From Desulfotignum sp. (lineage in GTDB: Bacteria > Desulfobacterota > Desulfobacteria > Desulfobacterales > Desulfobacteraceae), in contig JAABSO010000036.1 of assembly GCA_011390335.1 (NCBI GenBank), positions 1 through 43,453 on the forward strand: a DNA stretch of 43,453 nucleotides. The letters run 5' to 3'. Of the stretch, positions 7,382 to 16,793 are shown piece after piece. The first letter of the stretch is position 1. The number at the start of each line of letters is the position of its first letter. The notes below the pieces were generated by a model. The model ran no database searches and was not told where the DNA came from. It saw only the letters and a list, made by a program, of their open reading frames with translations. A program made the translations under genes and the position numbers.

Positions 7382-8997
7382 ATACCGGCACACACCGTTG
7401 GCAAACCCGGTTTGGGAATGCAGGTGATCAGATAGGTGCTGTCATTGGTAAACTCTTTGTAGGCAACCGGATCCATTTTCCGGATCACATCCGGACCCAG
7501 GTTAAAAAAATCCTGAAAAAAAGAAAAAAAGCTTATCTGCGGTACAAGTGGTGCACCATTTTTTGCAGCAGCAATCTCCCATACAAGAGGTGTATCTTTT
7601 GAAATGACGCTGTTGGATAGAATCTCCAGCAGTTTTTTTTCAATATGAATGCAGTTTTTTGTGCCGGTACTCTCCAGCCTGGAGGCAATATTCACCGGCT
7701 TGCCGATGGCAGTGACAATCCGCCGGTTAAAACTGCCTAAGGGCCCCACAAGAGATGCCCCGTGCGCCATGCCCGCCCTGAAGTCCAGGCCTATGCCATG
7801 TTTTTCCACAAGGGTTTTGACCCGATTTTCCCGGTCCAGGGGATGGCGCCCCTGTTTTAATGCATGGATCTGGTTAAATACGGAAGCTATGGCGATTGTC
7901 ATGAGCATCAGCCGCTCCGGCAGGCCGGACGGCCCATTTTTATCCGGGGCGTCAAATGCTGCCATGTTTTCCACAAAAACCGCATCCCCTAAAAAATTGT
8001 CAATCCGGCACCCGTATGCAGCTGCTGTATCTGCAGCGATTTCATGGCAGAGGTTCAATACCAGAAAAAAATCCCTGGGGCTGAGGCAGTTTCTGACAAT
8101 GCTTGATCCCACCATGTCCATGAATGCATACACACCGTTCGGCTCATTCATGGGGGTCATGCGCAGCTGCTTTGCTGTGACCGCCCCCACTGCCTTGAGA
8201 TGGGTTTTCAGCTCATCCATTTTTTGTATTTTTTCATGCAGCTGGACAAAGGCATGGCGCAGGTCTCTTTCCTTGCGCCAGATGATTTTTGCGGCCCGCC
8301 GTCCCTTTGCCTGTCCCAGATGGGCCAGAGAAGCGGTTTCAATGGCTTTGATAAGCATGTCAAACCGGGTTTTCAATTGCCGGCAATAGGTCTTCCTGTC
8401 TTTTTCAAATAACAAAGGATCCACGGTGTTGCATACAATGGCCCCGTAATCAGGAATGTACACTGATACAAAATTGTCCGGTTTGAACCAGTGAATGATG
8501 TCCAGGTTCACCTGTATATCTGATAATGTCTCAAATTGTCTGCCGTCATAGGCAGTCACGGACAGGCTGCCCCCTGATGACTGCCGCATATGCTTCTGGG
8601 GGATATGATCGATGAATAAAATTTTTATGCCGCTGCCGTAATACTCCTTGTGTTTTCGCATCACATGGGCGATGACCCCCTGTGTTTCCTTTTGCCTGCC
8701 ATACGCATCTGCCGCAAACAGCCGTATGGGGGACAACTTTATCCAGCGCAGCACAGCAGGACCAAAAAACTTGAATCCCAGGCCTGTCATCCCTGTGCCG
8801 TCCAGCTGGTGCACAATCCCCCGGTCCCATCTATGGGGCGGTAAAAATTTTTCTCCGGTATGATCTGTTCCATATACCACACCGGCCAGCCTGGCTTTTA
8901 AAAGACGCCGGCTGAAGCGCAGAAGCAGCCCCAGTACATTTTTTTTTCTGAAGACAAGGCGTTCAAACCGATGGATATCCGGCAGATCTGCAGTCAT
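7378..8997 (-). CDS. Class III adenylate/guanylate cyclase-domain protein
   Basis: A 539-residue protein with a C-terminal class III nucleotide-cyclase domain (about residues 290-480). It contains YAFMDMVGSS and DNFLGDAVFV, which hold the two metal-binding aspartates, then FRAGMAHGASLVGPLG and GKPVNIASRLESTG, which match the catalytic core with its Asn and Arg. The N-terminal half (GTGMTGLGFKFFGPAV, FVSVYIPDYG) is not recognised; residues about 215-275 are lysine/glutamate-rich and probably form the signalling helix before the cyclase. No membrane segment is seen. The open frame reaches a TTG at 9048 without a ribosome site, so the ATG at 8997 was chosen. It lies downstream of mfd with a gap of about 200 bases and ends tail-to-tail with the aminotransferase gene. 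Nucleotide specificity (cAMP or cGMP) is unresolved. Confidence 0.85.
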   Translation of the reverse strand: MTADLPDIHRFERLVFRKKNVLGLLLRFSRRLLKARLAGVVYGTDHTGEKFLPPHRWDRGIVHQLDGTGMTGLGFKFFGPAVLRWIKLSPIRLFAADAYGRQKETQGVIAHVMRKHKEYYGSGIKILFIDHIPQKHMRQSSGGSLSVTAYDGRQFETLSDIQVNLDIIHWFKPDNFVSVYIPDYGAIVCNTVDPLLFEKDRKTYCRQLKTRFDMLIKAIETASLAHLGQAKGRRAAKIIWRKERDLRHAFVQLHEKIQKMDELKTHLKAVGAVTAKQLRMTPMNEPNGVYAFMDMVGSSIVRNCLSPRDFFLVLNLCHEIAADTAAAYGCRIDNFLGDAVFVENMAAFDAPDKNGPSGLPERLMLMTIAIASVFNQIHALKQGRHPLDRENRVKTLVEKHGIGLDFRAGMAHGASLVGPLGSFNRRIVTAIGKPVNIASRLESTGTKNCIHIEKKLLEILSNSVISKDTPLVWEIAAAKNGAPLVPQISFFSFFQDFFNLGPDVIRKMDPVAYKEFTNDSTYLITCIPKPGLPTVCAGI

Positions 8998-9205
8998 TTT
9001 TATTACCCAGTGTTGTGTACCACGCCGGCAGCGGGATGTTTTGAACAAAGAAGGTCAGGAAAACCGGCAAGCACTTGAAACAAGTATCTTTTATATATCG
9101 CGGCCGGTTTACAAAATCCAGCAAAAATATAAAAAAAAAGACAATACTGCGATCTGTTTTATTTTTTCCGGCTGTATCATCCCCTGTGAAAAAAGCCGGG
9201 GACAT

Positions 9206-12200
9206 TCAGACAATGGCTTTGAGAATTTCTTTTGTTTTCACAAGGGCTTTTGCCATTTGGTTGGACTTATACCCCAGATCAAACTGGACACACAATTTTT
9301 TGACAAAGAAAAACCGGGCAATTTTCTGCCATTTTTTTTCCAGCTGATGGGGTGAAATTTTCATATGGGCGGCGGAAAAGGTCAGAACCAGCGCGGCAGG
9401 GTCTATATCCAGGCGCTGGACTCCCGCCTTAATGGCATAGACCCTGAGCATGATTTTTAAAAGCATGTTTTCCGCCTGCCTGGGCAGTTTTCCATACCGG
9501 TCGGTTAATTCCTTTTTTATGTCAGCAATATCAGATACCTTGTCCAGCCTGGAAAGGCGGCGGTACAGGGTCAGCCGCTGTTCAACTGATTCAATGTAAT
9601 CTGCAGGAAACCCGGTTGATATACCGGCATTGATCTCAGGATCCAGAGGTGCTGTATAGGTGTCTCCTTTCAGACCATGGACTGCCTGATCCAGCAGTTT
9701 TAAAAACATGTCATAGCCCACGGCTGCAATATGGCCGGACTGGGATGCACCCAGGGCAGTGCCGGCCCCCCGGATCTGCAGGTCTTTCATGGCAATCTGG
9801 AACCCGGATCCCAGATCCTTGTATTCCATGAGCGCGGAAAGCCGTTTTTTGGCATCTTTGGAAATTACCGACTCATCGGAAATGAACAGATAGGCATAGG
9901 CCTGGTGGTCCCCGCGGCCGATGCGGCCCCGGAGCTGGTAGATCTGGGCCAGTCCGAACCGTTCCGCCTTGTTTATGATCATGGTGTTGGCAGCTGGGAT
10001 ATCCAGGCCGGATTCAATGATGGTGGTACACACCAGCACATTGATCTCCCTGTTGACAAAGGCAAACATGATCTTTTCCAGCGCGTTTTCACTCAGCCGT
10101 CCGTGGGCGATCCCGATCTTTGCTTCCGGCACCAGTTTTTGCAGGTTTTCCGCAATTTTGGAAATGGTTTTGATATTGTTGTGCACAAAAAACACCTGGC
10201 CGTTCCTGGAGATCTCTTTTTGCACGGCATCTTTTACAATTGCATCCTCATAGGTGGAAATATAGGACACAATAGGCTGGCGGTCTGCGGGCGGGGTTTT
10301 GATGACACTGATATCCCGCATGCCGGTCAAAGACAGGTGCAGGGTCCTGGGAATGGGGGTGGCGCTCAATGCTAGCACATCCACTGTGCTGCGCTTTTTT
10401 TTAAGAGTTTCCTTGTGTTTGACCCCGAACCGCTGCTCTTCATCGATCACCAGCAATCCCAAGGATTTAAAATCCACATCCTTTTGCAGCAGCCGGTGGG
10501 TGCCGATGACAATATCCATATCTCCCTGTGCCAGCTGCTTTATGATGTGCGCCTGTTCTTTGCGGCTGCGGAAACGCGACAGGCAGGCCACATGCACAGG
10601 ATAATTTTTGAACCGGTCCTGGAAAGTGGCAAGGTGCTGTTCCGCAAGAATGGTGGTGGGCACCACCACAGCCACCTGTCTGCCGTCATTGACCGCCTTG
10701 AATGCCGCCCTTACTGCCACTTCGGTCTTGCCGTACCCCACATCCCCGCACACAAGCCGGTCCATGGGGGTGTCCGATTCCATGTCCAGGTGCACATCAT
10801 CAATGGCCCTGAGCTGGTCCCGGGTTTCTTCATAGGGGAAAGTGGTTTCAAAATCATTATAATAATTGTCCGGCCGGCTGAAGGAAAACCCTTTGTTGAT
10901 TTTTCTTCTGGCATACAGATCCAGCAGATCTGCCGCCATTTTTTCCACCTCCTCTTTGGCTTTTTCTTTGGATGTGATCCAGGCTTTGGAGCCGATTTTA
11001 TCCAGCACCGGTGTATATCCGTCCACACCGATATATTTGCCGATCATCTCTATGCGGTCCACCGGCAGGTACAGCTTGTCTTCGTCCTGATAGACGATCA
11101 GGATGAAATCCTGTGATATACCGTTGACAACCAGGCTGCACAACCCTTCATATCGCCCTATCCCGTGCTCCATATGCACGACGATATCCCCGTTTTTCAA
11201 TTCCTCCGGGGCGATCATCTGTGTTTTCACATCCTGTGAACGCCGTTTTATCCGCCGCAGCCGCTTTTTGCCGAAAATTTCATTTTCCGTAACAAGGGCC
11301 AGACCCTGGTCCTCTAAAACAAACCCTGCAGACAGGTCCGCCAGCATGTAATATATGCCGGCAGGCTGTTTTGCGGCAGTGTAAAAATCATCCACCAAAG
11401 AAAGTTGCATCCCATAGGGAGCCAGAAGGGAAGTCAACCGCTGGGCCTGTGATTTCTGGTGTACCACACAGACAACTTTTCTGTCCTGCTCCATGTGGTT
11501 CTGCAGCCATTCCACCAGGGGTTTTAACGGGGTATCTGACGCCTTTTTTTCAACAAGCCCGCTGGACAGGCCTTCATTGGTTTCCGGCCTGAAGTGAAAA
11601 ACCTGTGCAGATTGTTTTTCTGGAGCAACTGCCAGTTCTTTGAAAACAAGGTGTTTTCTGTTTACCACCTGTGCTGAAACCTGGTCAAAGGGCAGATAAA
11701 TATCTGCCGGCTGAACGCACAGTCTTTTTTGTGCTGCAACGGTGTGAAAGTTTATCTGGGCCGTGTTTTCAAAATCAACGGCCCTGGATGCCAGAAGATC
11801 CGGAGAATCCCAGATGATGCAGGTTTGCTCTGACAGATAGGCAAAAAACGTATCCAGATCGCTGTATACAATTGAGAGCATGCTCTCGATACCGGGAAAA
11901 CGGCCGGTATTGCGGGTTTGTGTGACATATTCTCTGATTTTTGCCGCATCCAGACCAGCTTGTTTGCCTGCCGCACGCAGTCTTGCCAGAATATGGGGCA
12001 GTTCCTGTTCCGGGATCACCGCTTCTGTGGCCGGAACAATTATGGTTTCCGATAATTGTCTGATACCCCGCTGGGTATAGGGCGAAAAACTGCGGATGGA
12101 TTCCACCAGATCTCCGAAGAATTCCATGCGTACCGGGTGGGTATCACCCGGCACAAACAGATCCAGAATCCCTCCCCGCACCGCATATTCTCCAGGGTCC

Positions 12201-12682
12201 TCCACCAGAGAAGTCCGGGTATACCCGCCGGCTTCAAGGCCGGCTACCAGGGCATCTCTGTCGGTCTCTTCATTGGCCATGACAAGTTCCAAATTTTCAA
12301 GGATGGTTTTTTTGGGAATCAGTTTCTGGAGCAGGGTGTCAATACAGGTCACCACCAGACAGGGGTATGACCTGTGTTCCACCAGACGGGACAACACCGC
12401 CATGCGCTGGGTGGAGGTCTGTCTGTGGTAGGACAGGGATTTAAAGGGCAGGATATGGTATTCCGGGAAAAAAAGAACAGCATCTTTGCGGTCCGGAAGA
12501 AAAAACAGCAGATCATCCATGAATTTTGCAGCACTTTTGCTGTCCTGCAGCACCACCACCATGTCACAGGATATGCTGGTAAACATCCGGGCCGTCAGAA
12601 AAGCCTTGTGGGAGCCCTCCTTTTGGGTGAGCACCAAAGCGCTGTCACAGGACTGCATATGGTCAATAATGGGAGATATCAT
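9206..12682 (-). CDS. mfd: Transcription-repair coupling factor
   Basis: At 1,158 residues it has the normal Mfd length. Mfd removes RNA polymerase stalled at DNA damage and recruits UvrA. The N-terminal UvrB-like region is followed by the RNA-polymerase-interacting domain (NGDIVVHMEHGIGRYEGL). The superfamily 2 helicase has GDVGYGKTE with Walker lysine 652, and VIDEEQRFGVKHKE (DEEQ box). Next come ALSATPIPRTLHLSL and the RRGIGRGD-type motif (LRGRIGRGDHQAYAY). The C-terminal TRCF domain has EINAGISTGFPADYI and LTDRYGKLP. The longest frame starts at a TTG (12688), but an ATG two codons on is preferred. A strong promoter lies directly upstream, leaving almost no leader. Confidence 0.96.
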   Translation of the reverse strand: MISPIIDHMQSCDSALVLTQKEGSHKAFLTARMFTSISCDMVVVLQDSKSAAKFMDDLLFFLPDRKDAVLFFPEYHILPFKSLSYHRQTSTQRMAVLSRLVEHRSYPCLVVTCIDTLLQKLIPKKTILENLELVMANEETDRDALVAGLEAGGYTRTSLVEDPGEYAVRGGILDLFVPGDTHPVRMEFFGDLVESIRSFSPYTQRGIRQLSETIIVPATEAVIPEQELPHILARLRAAGKQAGLDAAKIREYVTQTRNTGRFPGIESMLSIVYSDLDTFFAYLSEQTCIIWDSPDLLASRAVDFENTAQINFHTVAAQKRLCVQPADIYLPFDQVSAQVVNRKHLVFKELAVAPEKQSAQVFHFRPETNEGLSSGLVEKKASDTPLKPLVEWLQNHMEQDRKVVCVVHQKSQAQRLTSLLAPYGMQLSLVDDFYTAAKQPAGIYYMLADLSAGFVLEDQGLALVTENEIFGKKRLRRIKRRSQDVKTQMIAPEELKNGDIVVHMEHGIGRYEGLCSLVVNGISQDFILIVYQDEDKLYLPVDRIEMIGKYIGVDGYTPVLDKIGSKAWITSKEKAKEEVEKMAADLLDLYARRKINKGFSFSRPDNYYNDFETTFPYEETRDQLRAIDDVHLDMESDTPMDRLVCGDVGYGKTEVAVRAAFKAVNDGRQVAVVVPTTILAEQHLATFQDRFKNYPVHVACLSRFRSRKEQAHIIKQLAQGDMDIVIGTHRLLQKDVDFKSLGLLVIDEEQRFGVKHKETLKKKRSTVDVLALSATPIPRTLHLSLTGMRDISVIKTPPADRQPIVSYISTYEDAIVKDAVQKEISRNGQVFFVHNNIKTISKIAENLQKLVPEAKIGIAHGRLSENALEKIMFAFVNREINVLVCTTIIESGLDIPAANTMIINKAERFGLAQIYQLRGRIGRGDHQAYAYLFISDESVISKDAKKRLSALMEYKDLGSGFQIAMKDLQIRGAGTALGASQSGHIAAVGYDMFLKLLDQAVHGLKGDTYTAPLDPEINAGISTGFPADYIESVEQRLTLYRRLSRLDKVSDIADIKKELTDRYGKLPRQAENMLLKIMLRVYAIKAGVQRLDIDPAALVLTFSAAHMKISPHQLEKKWQKIARFFFVKKLCVQFDLGYKSNQMAKALVKTKEILKAIV

Positions 12683-12692
12683 GGACAAGGGT

Positions 12693-12722
12693 ATAATATT
12701 GTTGGAAACAGTATGGGGTCAA
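12693..12722 (-). promoter_or_regulatory. Sigma70-type promoter for mfd
   Basis: On the minus strand TTGACC and TATTAT are separated by 18 bases. The predicted start of transcription, near 12686, is only a few bases before the mfd ATG at 12682, so the message would be leaderless or nearly so. Confidence 0.5.
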
Positions 12723-12798
12723 GGGCCAATGTAGATTACTGGCCTTCATTTAAAGGAAGATGGTCAAAGAATCAAGTCCTAAATTGCCATGGTATGTA

Positions 12799-15108
12799 CT
12801 ATTTGAACTTGTTTGCCAGATCATTGTCGATCACGTAGATGCAGACTTCATTGGCCCCCTGGCTGGTATATCCGAACTTGGCTGACAAATTGTCAATGAG
12901 AAACTTCACATCTTTTTTGATGCGCTTGTCATGGGTCCTGAATTTTTCCGTATCAAAATCCTTGATGGCGTTTCTGAAGTTTTCATTGTCGATAAACGGT
13001 TCCAGCACCCGTTTTTTAAGATTGTGGACATATCTTTCATACAGGGAGGAAAACAACCGTGTATCAACAATATCCTTTTCCTGAATCATGATTTCATGTG
13101 TCAACGTGCGGGTGGTATATTCCTTGAGTACATCATGCCGGATCTCTTCGCGCCGTGCTTTGTTCAGATTTTCAGACAATAGCCTGTTTTCTATGCTTTC
13201 TAAAAATGCTTGTGTCACATGGAGTTCCTCTTTGGTAAAAATACAGTGCACCACGGAATCCAGTTCATTGGTTACAGCAGAGATATAATTTTTGATATCC
13301 TTGGTGATCTGGTCTTCATTATAATAGTACAAAGATTCTTTTACCTGCTGGAGCACGGTGTAGTCGTACATGCGCAAGAGAGAGGACAAAAACCCTTCAG
13401 GAAGCAGTTTTGTGGGCCCGGTGTCCAGTTTATTGAAAAAAGTGCACAGATCCGGCATATTGATCAAACGGTCTTCTCTGGCATATTTGGAATAAAATTC
13501 ATCAAAAATCTTAATGGAATCCCTGCCCGACAGCCCTTCTTTGCCGTAAATTTCAGATTCCGCAATAATCTTTGAAAGCATTTTCTTATCCAGACGCCGA
13601 AGATCATCATCATCCAGCCATTTTGGAATATTGCCGGAAAATATTTCCATTTTCAGCAGCATGAGTTTGTCATCACAAAAATTTTTGTATTTATCCGGTT
13701 TGTCGACCCATTCTTCAAGGGCTGCAGACCGTTTGCCGCTTCTTGTGCACACAATGATCCTGGCAAAATTGTCCAGCACCATGGGCAGAAAACTGCCCTC
13801 TATATGCCGGCCGAATATATCCAGGTAGATCTTTACTTCTGTTTTCCAGTCCAGTACATAGGGGATATCAATATATCTGATACGGTCCTCAAAAGAGGGA
13901 AAATCCCTGATATTGCGTTTGTCTTCCGGGTTCATCAATGCGATGAAAAGCGCATCCACCCGCTCTTCCATATTTTCCACCTTGTGCACCCCTTCGGAAA
14001 TGATGTTGTGCAGCTCCACCAGGCGGTCTATATTGTGGGATTTGATATCCATGAGGGCATAAATCCCGTTGTTGATCTTGGCAAAATTGGAATAGGTGTA
14101 CTGGATGAGATTGGAATCCTGGAACAGTGTATTGATGCGGTTCTGGAGCATCTGGTTGGAAATGACATTCTGTTTGGATGGTTTGTCCCCGGGGTTGAAC
14201 ACGGAAATACCGTTGCCGATCCTGCGGTTGACGTAATAGGGTCTGGCAAAGAGCATTTTAAAGACCTCTTTGGGTTTTTCAAGTCTTTCCAGCAGTGCAT
14301 GGTAGATGGAAGAACATACGGTGCAGGTCTCTTCTGTGAATACCCATTCATATTCCTTTTCCGTGAACAGCTGCCATTTGAACTGGTCGTTTTTGATTAA
14401 TTCATCCAGCACTCCCCGGCGCTGTTCCTTTGGTATGACCAGAAACGGATTGTCATGGGCCAGGCAGGGAACCTCAATATAATCGCGCTCATGTATGGCC
14501 AAAGGCAGGGCTTCCGGCTTGCTGAACGACCTGTCATTTTCTTTTTCAACATACTGGATCAGGCGTTCAAAAGCGGACATGGAAAGAGAAGGGTCCTGGT
14601 CATGCAGTTTTTTGATGTTCAGACGCCAGACAATCTCATACCTGAGTCCCTCGTCCGTGTTGGCATAACTTTCAAATTTTTTGAGCAGGTTGTTTAAAAA
14701 GGTGCTTTTGCCGCAGCCATGGGGGCCGTAAAAGATATAGATGCGGTTCTGCTGGGCCCCATGGCGCAGGTATTCCATCTGCTTCATGAACCGGTTGGCA
14801 AAAAGCATGTCCGGAAAATAGGGGTTGTCCGATCCCTCCACAAAAAGTTTTGTACAATCATAATGGGTAAATGCCAGGTTGTCCTGCTCACCCGTCACAG
14901 GGTCTTTGTATTCCTCCACATGGGCCTTGACCATATCATGGAATGACTGGAATATGTTTCGTAAAATCTGGGAAGGCCGGGACTTTAAAATATTTAAAAA
15001 ATCCTCAAAGGAAACAGGCTGGAGCCGCTGATAATCCTGGATATTTCTTTCCAGAAGTCCCATGACCTGGCCGACAGATTCTGTTGAGACCGCTTTTTCT
15101 TCCATCAT
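12799..15108 (-). CDS. Second PrkA-like AAA+ protein kinase family member
   Basis: A 769-residue protein of the PrkA family, longer than and clearly different from the prkA product at the head of the cluster. Residues about 30-100 resemble the PrkA N-terminus (SFEDFLNILKSRPSQILRNIFQSFHDM). The ATPase has Walker A GPHGCGKST at about 128-136. The middle has a cysteine pair (TCTVCSS) near residue 260, and the C-terminal half is helical with YGKEGLSGRDSIKIFDEF, corresponding to the PrkA C-terminal domain. An AGGAG site within the last codons of spoVR serves the ATG, and only three bases separate the genes. PrkA was described as a serine protein kinase; some members may instead act as AAA+ proteases. 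Which activity applies here is not visible. Confidence 0.88.
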   Translation of the reverse strand: MMEEKAVSTESVGQVMGLLERNIQDYQRLQPVSFEDFLNILKSRPSQILRNIFQSFHDMVKAHVEEYKDPVTGEQDNLAFTHYDCTKLFVEGSDNPYFPDMLFANRFMKQMEYLRHGAQQNRIYIFYGPHGCGKSTFLNNLLKKFESYANTDEGLRYEIVWRLNIKKLHDQDPSLSMSAFERLIQYVEKENDRSFSKPEALPLAIHERDYIEVPCLAHDNPFLVIPKEQRRGVLDELIKNDQFKWQLFTEKEYEWVFTEETCTVCSSIYHALLERLEKPKEVFKMLFARPYYVNRRIGNGISVFNPGDKPSKQNVISNQMLQNRINTLFQDSNLIQYTYSNFAKINNGIYALMDIKSHNIDRLVELHNIISEGVHKVENMEERVDALFIALMNPEDKRNIRDFPSFEDRIRYIDIPYVLDWKTEVKIYLDIFGRHIEGSFLPMVLDNFARIIVCTRSGKRSAALEEWVDKPDKYKNFCDDKLMLLKMEIFSGNIPKWLDDDDLRRLDKKMLSKIIAESEIYGKEGLSGRDSIKIFDEFYSKYAREDRLINMPDLCTFFNKLDTGPTKLLPEGFLSSLLRMYDYTVLQQVKESLYYYNEDQITKDIKNYISAVTNELDSVVHCIFTKEELHVTQAFLESIENRLLSENLNKARREEIRHDVLKEYTTRTLTHEIMIQEKDIVDTRLFSSLYERYVHNLKKRVLEPFIDNENFRNAIKDFDTEKFRTHDKRIKKDVKFLIDNLSAKFGYTSQGANEVCIYVIDNDLANKFK

Positions 15109-15111
15109 GGG

Positions 15112-16755
15112 CTATAACTCCTGCTTTTGCAGTTTACGGTCCTTGATCACATACCGCACCCGTTTCCATTCAATGGGAAGCGCTTCTGGCGCAGGGGCTG
15201 TACCTGGTGCGGAAGGATCCCAGAAATTGGTATATCTGGGATCCTTCTGGGCCGTGGATTTTGGCTCACTGGTTTCCAGGTGTACCGGCCCCCCCCATAA
15301 AAATTCAATGCCGATCATGGTATTTTCTATAAAATCAAATTTCAACGGCTTGTTTTCAAACCAATGGTTGAGGTACAGGATACCGTCTTTGGTTTTGTCG
15401 GCATCAACGCGGATATCAGGTGGATGGTACAGGGTATTGATGACCATCTGTTTATAATCCTCTGCTTTTTTGGACTTGATATAATACTGCCAGGTCATGT
15501 TCTGAGAGTTGATCCGCCTGCCGGCAACAAACAGTTTGTGCCTGTCCACAAATTCCTGGTCCAGAAAAGAATTGATGAATGTAAAATCATTCATGTCCTC
15601 TCTGACCGTAAAGATAAATGACCGGCCCGTATTTTTGTGCGTGTCATATTTTTTTTTGAGAACCGCATCCTTGAGAAGAAAATAATCAAAAGAATATTTT
15701 CCCTTGTCTTCCATTTCATGGATATGTTCAAACAGGCGCATCCCCAGGGCATAGGGATTGAGACCCACCTTGGGCATGGCTGTCACAGAGGCATTGATTT
15801 TTGCATAATCTGCTTCATGTCCGCTGATTCTGTTATCCGCCATGAACAGATTCTCATGCCAGAAAGAGGCCCACCCCTCATTCATGGTTTTGGTGCGCAT
15901 CTGGGGCTGAAAATACAAAGAGGTGCTCCTGACAATATGAATCACAGACTTCATCCATTCATTTTCATCTTTTTTCAAAAAAGGGGAATACCGGAGGATA
16001 TATTCCATGATATCCATCCGGGGGGGCTCTTTGTGCGCAATCTGCTTTTGAAAGAGTTCTTCAAATTCCGGATACCTGCCTGTCACCTGGTCAAAAAAAT
16101 CGGTGCTTTCTTTTTTGCACTGGTTGTACCGGTCGATCTCCTTTACATATTCATGCTGGGGCACGGATCTGATCTTCTGCAAAAACAGATCAAAATAAAA
16201 ATCGGTTCTGGTGGGTTTTTTCGGTGTGTCATGTAAAAGGGTGCGGTTCAGGTTCTTGTGAAATCCAACCAGATTGTCCATTCCCCTGGCAAATTCAATA
16301 ACATAATCCAGCCACCTGGTTTTTTCACTCCGGAGCTGGGCAATGATCCGCTTGTCTGCCAGGGCCTGTCCGGCAAGGTCGATATCCCAGGTATTTTTAT
16401 AAAACAGGTTGTTCTGGAAGAAATCAATATGCGCCAGAACATGATAAAAAATCATGACATTGAGCCAGTCCGGGTTGTTGTCATTGTAATAGGAAATGGC
16501 AGGCCGCGTGTTGATAACGGTTTCAAAGGGGTTTGACGGATAAGCCTCATACATCCCTTTGCCGGACAATACCCTGACGTCATGCACCCAGTAATCATAG
16601 AGTGTGGGAATCATCATTTTGGGGGACAGTTCAATCAGATCCCTGTTGGTGACAATATATTCAAGGGTTTCATCATCAAACCGCAGACCGGCATCACGGG
16701 CACGCACCTTGCACTCTTCCATGATACCTTTGACATGTTGACTGACAAGTTCCAT
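15112..16755 (-). CDS. spoVR: SpoVR family protein (YcgB-like)
   Basis: A 547-residue cytoplasmic protein of the SpoVR/YcgB family, named for a Bacillus spore-cortex gene but widespread in non-sporulating bacteria. Recognisable segments are YEAYPSNPFETVINTRPAI, VLAHIDFFQNNLFYKNT, NEGWASFWHENLF and NPYALGMRLFEHI near the middle, with the C-terminal part QNMTWQYYIKSKKAEDYK. No signal peptide or membrane segment is seen. The gene lies between yeaH and the second prkA-like gene with short gaps. In enterobacteria the genes yeaG, yeaH and ycgB respond together to stationary phase and stress, so a stress-response role is inferred. Molecular activity is unknown. Confidence 0.93.
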   Translation of the reverse strand: MELVSQHVKGIMEECKVRARDAGLRFDDETLEYIVTNRDLIELSPKMMIPTLYDYWVHDVRVLSGKGMYEAYPSNPFETVINTRPAISYYNDNNPDWLNVMIFYHVLAHIDFFQNNLFYKNTWDIDLAGQALADKRIIAQLRSEKTRWLDYVIEFARGMDNLVGFHKNLNRTLLHDTPKKPTRTDFYFDLFLQKIRSVPQHEYVKEIDRYNQCKKESTDFFDQVTGRYPEFEELFQKQIAHKEPPRMDIMEYILRYSPFLKKDENEWMKSVIHIVRSTSLYFQPQMRTKTMNEGWASFWHENLFMADNRISGHEADYAKINASVTAMPKVGLNPYALGMRLFEHIHEMEDKGKYSFDYFLLKDAVLKKKYDTHKNTGRSFIFTVREDMNDFTFINSFLDQEFVDRHKLFVAGRRINSQNMTWQYYIKSKKAEDYKQMVINTLYHPPDIRVDADKTKDGILYLNHWFENKPLKFDFIENTMIGIEFLWGGPVHLETSEPKSTAQKDPRYTNFWDPSAPGTAPAPEALPIEWKRVRYVIKDRKLQKQEL

Positions 16756-16793
16756 TCACAGCTCACTTTCCGGCAGACCAGCGCAACCGTTTC

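Noticed and set aside
9140..9206. CCGGCT...AGCCGG pair after mfd as a terminator
   Set aside because: On the minus strand the second arm is followed by a run of A, not T, and the loop is large.
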